A stretch of DNA of 64,000 nt from Neodiprion pinetum (lineage: Eukaryota; Arthropoda; Insecta; Hymenoptera; Diprionidae): contig NC_060234.1 in assembly GCF_021155775.2 (NCBI RefSeq), positions 20,484,526 to 20,548,525 on the forward strand. The letters are read 5' to 3'. The notes below the pieces were generated by a model that saw only the letters and a program-made list of their open reading frames with translations, was not told where the DNA came from and ran no database searches. This document shows positions 57,701 through 64,000 of this stretch, piece after piece. A program made the translations under genes and the position numbers. Position 1 is the stretch's first letter; every line of letters begins with the position of its first letter.

Positions 57701-60700
57701 AGTGACTGCAGGGTAACCACAGCTGCTGGAAATATTCTTAATACACGAAATTGTTGTACGTTGATTATTTATCAAATTATTATATTCGTAAGTTACGGAC
57801 GTTTCTTCAAAATTCAGAAACATGAAAAAATACCAGAACCGTAAACCATGACTTACATGTATATCGATGCTTCGTTTCCAATCGTTTCAGAGTTGTTAAA
57901 GATTCATCAGATTCGTTCAATTTCACATTTACGAATATGACTCATTTCATTCAGAAGACTATTTTCAATAAATTGATTGAATACTTTTTCTTATCGCGGT
58001 AGCATCGTTAAGCATTTACTTGTACAACGTTGCACCAATATTGATTACTATTAACAAATGGTCGTATTGAATTGACTACATAATATTAAAAAAAAACCCA
58101 AGGTCAGTGATTTTGTAGGAAATAGCCTTGTAAATAAACTGAGCCACAATAAAGTGAAATAGAACAAATCTGCTAGATTTCTAACAATTTTGAAGCGATT
58201 TGAAATGAAGCATCGATATCTAAGCTTTTGCTTGTAAGGAAAGTAATTTCTATTGTTGTATTTTTTAAGAGACATTCGTAGCTTACGAATATTAAAATTT
58301 GATATATAGTTAGCGCACGATTATCTCGTGATGGAATAATTGATTCTTAGCCAACCAGCCTCCATAATGGGACACGTCAATGAAACCTCAAACTGTTTCG
58401 ATTGATATGAAATCTCAATTTCCAGTAAATCTTCATCAAACAAGCGTTTTCCCGCCTGTTTCAGTCAATTGAATTCAGTATAAGTTCCTAGTTATCAATT
58501 GGTACAAATAATATAAAAAATTACTGTGATCCTGAAAAGGCTCCTTGCCTCGCATTTTTCCCCTTCAAAAATTGAAATAATTTCACGCATATTAAATTTT
58601 TCATATTTATACGATATACTTTTTGGTATCATGTCAAAGAACAAAAAAAATACAGATAATTCGTGTCAATTTGTATGAAAATTTCTTCATTTTGATGTCT
58701 GATATATTCACGTATCGCATTATAATTGAAATCACAGCTGTTCACCAGTGATTTGGAATTGGGACATTCACCTTACTTACAAATATTTTTTGTTCCGTGT
58801 ATATGATCGGGTAAACTATACATCTCACTTGGCCGGCGGAACGCCAGCTTCTACGCTTTGAAAGTTTTTATCCTTCGAAGCTAGAAACGGAATCGTTAAA
58901 TCTCTAACTTTTTTTCCTGTTAGTACTGAATGCCGGTTTTAAGTTACTCGCTTTCTTCACTCGCCGTCCGCTCTTTAACGCCGATTTTATCAACACCGCC
59001 TGTGATCTTTGGCGATCTCCCTTCCCTGGTTCAAAACCCCGCCATATACGGTTAGAGGACGGCAAGAATTGAGTAGACTTAAATTGAAATAGAGTGATTT
59101 TAAAAACGAAAATCAATAGATATCTCACCTTCTGTCATGTTGACAGAACAAGAATGGACCGACTCGCATCGTTCAATCAGAAATATCTTACAATTAAACG
59201 AGAATTATTTACTTGAAATCAACCGCGAGTCTTCAATCCATTTTGATTCTGAGATATCTTGACAAAAATAGAAATCAATGCAAAGACCAATTTTGGTACA
59301 ACCTGATTCATGTTATCTGGATTCATACATAAAGATTCGAGATTTAGGCATCAGCTGAATGTTTTGAAGATCATTTGGCCTATCGAATGCGCTTTATTCA
59401 TTTGATTTGACTTGGATCTATTTTCTGATGTCGTAACGTGTGAATCAACGTCATATCATGTGATAAAATCCATTTGGGAGATACGACGTAGGAAATGTTG
59501 AATGAACGTGTTTTTGCATATAAAAAGAATTTAAATAATATGTAACGTGCATCAAATCAAAATACATTATTTATTTAAAATTTAACGTAAATTGTCAGTA
59601 TTGTAATGCATAAGTTTTGATATCCATTCTCCAGGTTTTACAGAAAACAAAAAAAAAAACTGATCTGGAAACAGACAAACGATCCGAGAAAATTTCTTTT
59701 CCCTGAAAACTTGGGAAAAACATTTTTTCCTGTCCTAATGGATGGGCTTCCTTTTTTTCAGACTTTCTCCTTTCCACGGGTGAAATGGGAGTGTCCCGTG
59801 TCGAGCGTATTAATCCGGCTAAATACCTCATTGACGTAGTGTCATTCATTTCTTCGAAACAAGGACCGAGGGAACCGGGTGCGAATCCTGTAACACGAGG
59901 TGGAGCATGTACTTCTTCGGAGATCTTAAGACAGGGCTAGACGTCGAAGGCAGAGCAGTAAGTCAGTCTGACACGAGCTGGGGTTCTAGTCTAAGCTCAA
60001 CCCAAAGTTAGCGGTTGACAAATTTCGGAAGGACCCCCAGCAATCCGACACTTTCTTCACCCTCTACTTTGGCCTTTCACCACAAAATAATAAAACATCG
60101 GCTTCATCTCGTGTTTCGAAAACGGGCGAGAATCCAAATTTTACCTTCGATGTACGATTTTTGAGAATACAGTCCTTTTTCATTCTTTCATGTCATGTAA
60201 TAATCTATATTACATCATTATGGTTATTGCGAGATTTGTTATCATCCTATCCTCAATGTAATCTTGAAAATTTTCAGCAAAATTTTTTGGATGTCGGATG
60301 TATTATTATGCATAGCAACCTGACTTACCGACGGAGAATCGATGAAGGGTTGCGCCTAGGTGGACGCACTTCATCTTTCAAAGCACCTGTTGCTTATCCC
60401 TTTAATTCAATGTGGCGGGAGCAAACCTACAGAGTTCAACGACCCTAGCAGCGTCATAAACAACAGGTGATTGTGGCGAAATAACTGATGACGAGTTACA
60501 CCTAATTGAATTTTTCGAAAAATTGATAATTTTGTTGCTGTTTAAATTATAACGAAAGTACTAAAATTCTAATCGCTCTATATATCTTTATTAATCATTG
60601 TTCAATAATATTTCAAAACTTTAAGGTGAAAAATAATCGAAATATTGATCACTGAAAATTGTATTTTGTACAGAAATAGAATAATACAATAATATTTGAT

Positions 60701-61584
60701 CGAGGTTTGTAACAAAGAATAATTCCGTAGTATTTTCATCATCGTGCGTTAAAAATTCGATGAAAATTTAACATACGCATGATGTAAAAAAAAATAATAT
60801 AAAGTTTTAATGGGATTCTAATCAATAATCAACAAAATGTTAATTATAAATTTATATCATATATATTCAAAAATATTGAATAAAACTGAAAGTTAGTCTT
60901 ATAAATTGCACATTAATAGTGTCCTTGGGAATTTGTTAGCCAAGATAAAACTATTTGCGATTGTTCTTAATATGTAACGGTACTTTGTGAGAATTATAAC
61001 TAGAATTTTTATCCTAAGTAAATAGTAAAATGAAGAGAAAAAAAGAAATTTATAAAATGTAACCACTAACTTTATAGTACACGTAAAATAAATTACAAGG
61101 TTGTAGATAGTAATGTTATCGTGACGCAACATTGGAAAAAGATTCACTATTTTCCAATTTCAGAATGAAAGAATGACATCACAGCAAGCTAAATTTTCAA
61201 AATATGAGCAAATCTTGCTTCATTATGAGTTTACTGAATTTGTGAAAATTATAAATTTGCGAAATAACGGAGTTCCTTAACATGCATCATTATACAGTAA
61301 TATTATTAACTTCAACACAATAATAATTTATTCACCCGAGCTGCCTTGAAACTATCTTCAGTAATAAGATTCGTACATCTCCTACAGTTGAAAAATGTTA
61401 ATACTGTTTAATGTTAAAAATAATGTAACTCAAACGACACATTAACTATGCAATAATACTAGCTAATACCATCTCTACAAAATCCATAAAAAATAAAAAA
61501 AATACAACGTTGTGAGTTACTCATGAAGAATATATGTTATAAATAATAAGAAAATTTGATTAAGCAGTTAGAGAAAAAAAATAA

Positions 61585-62760
61585 TTATATTGAGATCGCC
61601 GTAGCCCTAACAGCTGCGCTGAGAAGTGGATTAGGATCTGGTTCCTCGGTTAGAACGCAGACCTTAATCCATTCCCTCCTTCTATTGCTTTGCCTAAGAG
61701 CATCGATAACAGCTTGAACATATAGACCGTCATCAAAAGTAGCTGCAGAGGAAACAGGTTCCTTTATCCAGCCCTTTTTGTCTTCGACAGGCTGAAATGC
61801 CTCCCGCAGAGCTCCTATCAACTTTCTCAACCCTTTGACATAGGGCAGGGGAATGGAGTCGGTGACAGGAGGACTCTGCTCTTTAATATCATCGACATCA
61901 AGATAGAGGATCTCTTCTTTGCCCCCATTGTTCACTCCCTCCTCTCTAAATCCATACAAATCCCCACCGCGTACAACTAGGTGGTCGCCACCCCCGCAGA
62001 CCAATACTTCCTGATTTAACTGTCCAGGCAAGTGATTGCTGAGGGTGGCTGTGACCAGTGCCCCGCCGCTGAGCTCGAGCTGGAAGCTGCAGAAGTCGGG
62101 TGAAGAAATATGCCTGATTCCATTGATGAATTTCGTTGTCCTTGTGAACGTTCTGACCACAGCGTGAACCCTGATAGCGCGCTGCCCGACAAGGTGGAAA
62201 ATCAGGTCGATAACGTGGCTCCCAACGAGGGCCAAAATCCCGCCACCCATCGTGTCGTTGCAAAGCCAGTCGTACCCGTCATGCAGCAGGCTGCCCATTT
62301 GGACTCGAACATCGATTACGGTGACCGGTCCTCTGAGGTATCCTTCGTCCAAGAATTTCTTCATCCTAACAAAGGCAGGGAGGAAGCGGAGACTGTGGTT
62401 GACGATGCTTATCAACGAGGGGTAGTACTGGGCCGCACGTACCATCTTGAGCGCCTCGTACTGACTTAGTCCTGCGGGCTTGTCACAGACGACATGCTTC
62501 CCGATGCCCAGAGCCTTGACAGCAATTTGGGCGTGCAGGTTCGGCGAACACATTATGAATATCAGGTCGACGTCCTTCCGCAGCAGCACATCGTCGATTC
62601 GACTTGTGTGGAACGGAATGTCCAGAGCGTCTGCCACTTCCGCCGCTTCCGACAAAGTTCTTCCCCATACTGCCTCGATTTTAAAACCCTTCTCCCGCAG
62701 GAATGGGACGATGACACGAACCACATGACCCGTACCGAATAACCCGATTCCTGGCAGCAT
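61585..62760 (-). CDS. Gfod: Glucose-fructose oxidoreductase domain-containing protein (GFOD1/2 homologue)
   Basis: One uninterrupted ORF of 391 aa matches the length of vertebrate GFOD1/2 (about 385-390 aa). The start MLPGIGLFGTG holds the family N-terminus and a Rossmann NAD(P)-binding glycine motif (residues 4-11). Family landmarks follow: VWGRTLSEA, FHTSRIDDVLL, IAVKALGIGKHVVCDKPAG (Lys94 of the E/D-K-P motif), LRFLPAFVRMKKFLDEGY, MGGGILALVGSHVIDL (Gly172-174, His182, Asp185), IRHISSPDFCSFQLEL, ATFDDGLYVQAVIDALR and a C-terminal LTEEPDPNP. Gfo/Idh/MocA enzymes oxidise sugars or related alcohols with NAD(P); the reaction of animal GFODs is unsettled. The first residues have no clear cleavable signal peptide, although GFOD2-type proteins are often called secreted. 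Several long ORFs on both strands inside this gene are shadows caused by its higher GC content. Any 5' untranslated exon would lie in 62761-64000 or beyond. Confidence 0.95.
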   Translation of the reverse strand: MLPGIGLFGTGHVVRVIVPFLREKGFKIEAVWGRTLSEAAEVADALDIPFHTSRIDDVLLRKDVDLIFIMCSPNLHAQIAVKALGIGKHVVCDKPAGLSQYEALKMVRAAQYYPSLISIVNHSLRFLPAFVRMKKFLDEGYLRGPVTVIDVRVQMGSLLHDGYDWLCNDTMGGGILALVGSHVIDLIFHLVGQRAIRVHAVVRTFTRTTKFINGIRHISSPDFCSFQLELSGGALVTATLSNHLPGQLNQEVLVCGGGDHLVVRGGDLYGFREEGVNNGGKEEILYLDVDDIKEQSPPVTDSIPLPYVKGLRKLIGALREAFQPVEDKKGWIKEPVSSAATFDDGLYVQAVIDALRQSNRRREWIKVCVLTEEPDPNPLLSAAVRATAISI

Positions 62761-64000
62761 TTGAGACTAAAGGACTTAGCGGTGTCGACGTTCACCGTGA
62801 ACTGTGGTTATTAGCTGCGATATGTCCTGTGACTGGAGTCATTGATTCAACGTTCTACAGGATCGTGACGAATTTTCACCACAACATAACCTCAAAGTCT
62901 GTTTATCCTTCGCAACCTGTATTCCTCACTGACGATGAACTGTAATAATACAGGTTCAGCGATATTCCAAGCCACAATTTCCGCGGTGATCCATTCGGGA
63001 TGATCGCGTCATGGACGGTTGCCAACTTTATTATCGAATGAATAATGTTCGTAGAAATTTGGGAAATTATTGGAAAATTGACGTCAATGCATTCGCGTTT
63101 CGTTATTCCGGCGGAACTTGCTTATGACTGTGATTGGTTGGTTCAGACCAACCCAGGGATTTTATTGGTATTCAGTCAGCAATTCATGTTTTCAAACAGC
63201 TTTCAGCTGGTGAATACGTGTTATATTTACGGTACGCTGTTGTTTTGTTGAGTTGTAAGACAGTTTCTCATTATGGCTATGTAAAACATTGCAACACTAT
63301 ACCTATAAAAAGAATATTTCAATGAAATCGATATTCGGAGAATGACTTATCGAAAGAATACAGACTGCAGTCAAGATCCTCAGTCAACGCAGCTGTATCG
63401 AAAATTTCATACAGCGCGCGTTTTTGTGCACCTTGAGGTAAACAAAGGAACAAAGGAATGTAAACAGGAATGCTGGAAATTGATCGTTAGGGACGCGTGC
63501 ACGTGGACAGGATCGTGGATCAGTCCAGTTATCGCAGTACCGCCACTAAACGAGTCCATTGACAAAAACCGAGGTAACTATGACTAAATACATCCGTTAA
63601 ATTTAATTATGGTTTGAACGCGGGGGGTTATCCTTTCATTTCCAGTCATGAAACGCAAGATTTAGCTCGCCTCGACAATGCCTAATATCTGAGAGCCTTA
63701 TGTGAAAAGATGAGAATGAAACTGTATGAGAAAAAAATAACAAGCAACTGTTACTATCTCTAAAATATTATTGTTGTTTTACACATAATCATAAAATGAA
63801 TTGAGCCTAAATTGTGTTTGTTAAAATCAGGAGACACACTGCTCTAGAATGCCAAAGTATTGTTTACTAATTTCGTAAAGGTATTGATCCATTTTACATT
63901 TTGTTTACATCAGAAGTTATTGCATTGCATTAGTTTCCTCTAGGTTGTCGTTGAGATTACCTTATAACGTAGCTTCAAATATCTGGTTGTTAAAAAATTC
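62761..64000. other. Region upstream of GFOD
   Basis: It should contain the GFOD promoter and 5' UTR, since the start codon is at 62760 on the minus strand. No TATA box, splice donor for a leader exon or second gene could be supported. Short ORFs at 63045-63587 (+) show no family resemblance. Confidence 0.5.

Larger units (their letters stand above)
54480..61584. other. 7.1 kb region upstream of the bHLH gene and downstream of GFOD
   Basis: The stretch next to 54480 should hold the bHLH 5' UTR and promoter. The region contains two large MITEs bracketing a GC-rich block, a third MITE fragment at about 57634-57700, and a foldback at 57135-57556. Short ORFs at 59595-59849 (-) and 60161-60448 (+) match nothing I know. 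A GFOD 3' UTR is expected in 61300-61584; one AATAAA (minus strand, 61327-61332) is a candidate signal. Confidence 0.55.

Noticed and set aside
59020..59060. GGTTCAAAACCCC as a possible tRNA T-arm
   Set aside because: No acceptor stem, D-arm or anticodon arm could be fitted around it on either strand.
61946..62795. Several ORFs of 61-119 codons inside GFOD on both strands
   Set aside because: They overlap a clear 391-aa family member and have no independent similarity.

Overview
The window looks like nuclear DNA of an insect, most likely a hymenopteran. The evidence is AT-rich DNA, split genes with GT-AG introns, five metazoan-type protein genes, and introns and intergenic DNA crowded with decayed transposable elements. 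The order-level guess is inference. There are no operons, CRISPR arrays, rRNA genes or convincing tRNA genes.

Five genes can be assembled exon by exon. (1) An ENOX-family gene (ecto-NOX disulfide-thiol exchanger; RRM protein) on the minus strand runs from its start codon at 25659 to 1617 in nine exons; its last exon or exons lie beyond base 1. (2) THUMPD1/Tan1, the tRNA ac4C acetylation adaptor, is on the minus strand at 27087-32241, with five exons and 319 aa. (3) An SLC17-type major facilitator transporter is on the plus strand at 40093-44222, with eight exons and 557 aa. (4) A bHLH factor of the Tcf21/musculin group (Drosophila HLH54F) is on the minus strand at 50413-54479, with two exons and 190 aa. 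(5) A GFOD-type Gfo/Idh/MocA protein is on the minus strand at 61585-62760, in one exon of 391 aa. Their roles (RNA-binding or redox protein, tRNA modification, anion transport, visceral mesoderm transcription factor, putative oxidoreductase) do not form one pathway. This is ordinary gene neighbourhood, not a functional cluster.

The DNA between exons is dominated by mobile-element debris. I see a broken Jockey/CR1-like non-LTR reverse transcriptase (about 23.4-24.9 kb), a BEL/Pao gag relic (about 3.6-4.4 kb), at least ten foldback or MITE-like inverted-repeat elements, and a hairpin-headed repeat at 36.66-37.06 kb of a type I recall as abundant in Lepidoptera. There is also a pair of 80%-similar dispersed repeats 12 kb apart and two unrelated 28-bp minisatellites. 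Two MITEs with CACTGAG termini lie in opposite orientation around a GC-rich block upstream of the bHLH gene.

I found no self-contained novel system. The items most worth a second look are the RD/RE-rich N-terminus of the insect ENOX protein, the unusual TM1 of the SLC17 transporter, the MITE-bracketed GC-rich block, the Lepidoptera-like repeat and an unexplained basic 127-codon ORF at 38.95-39.33 kb.
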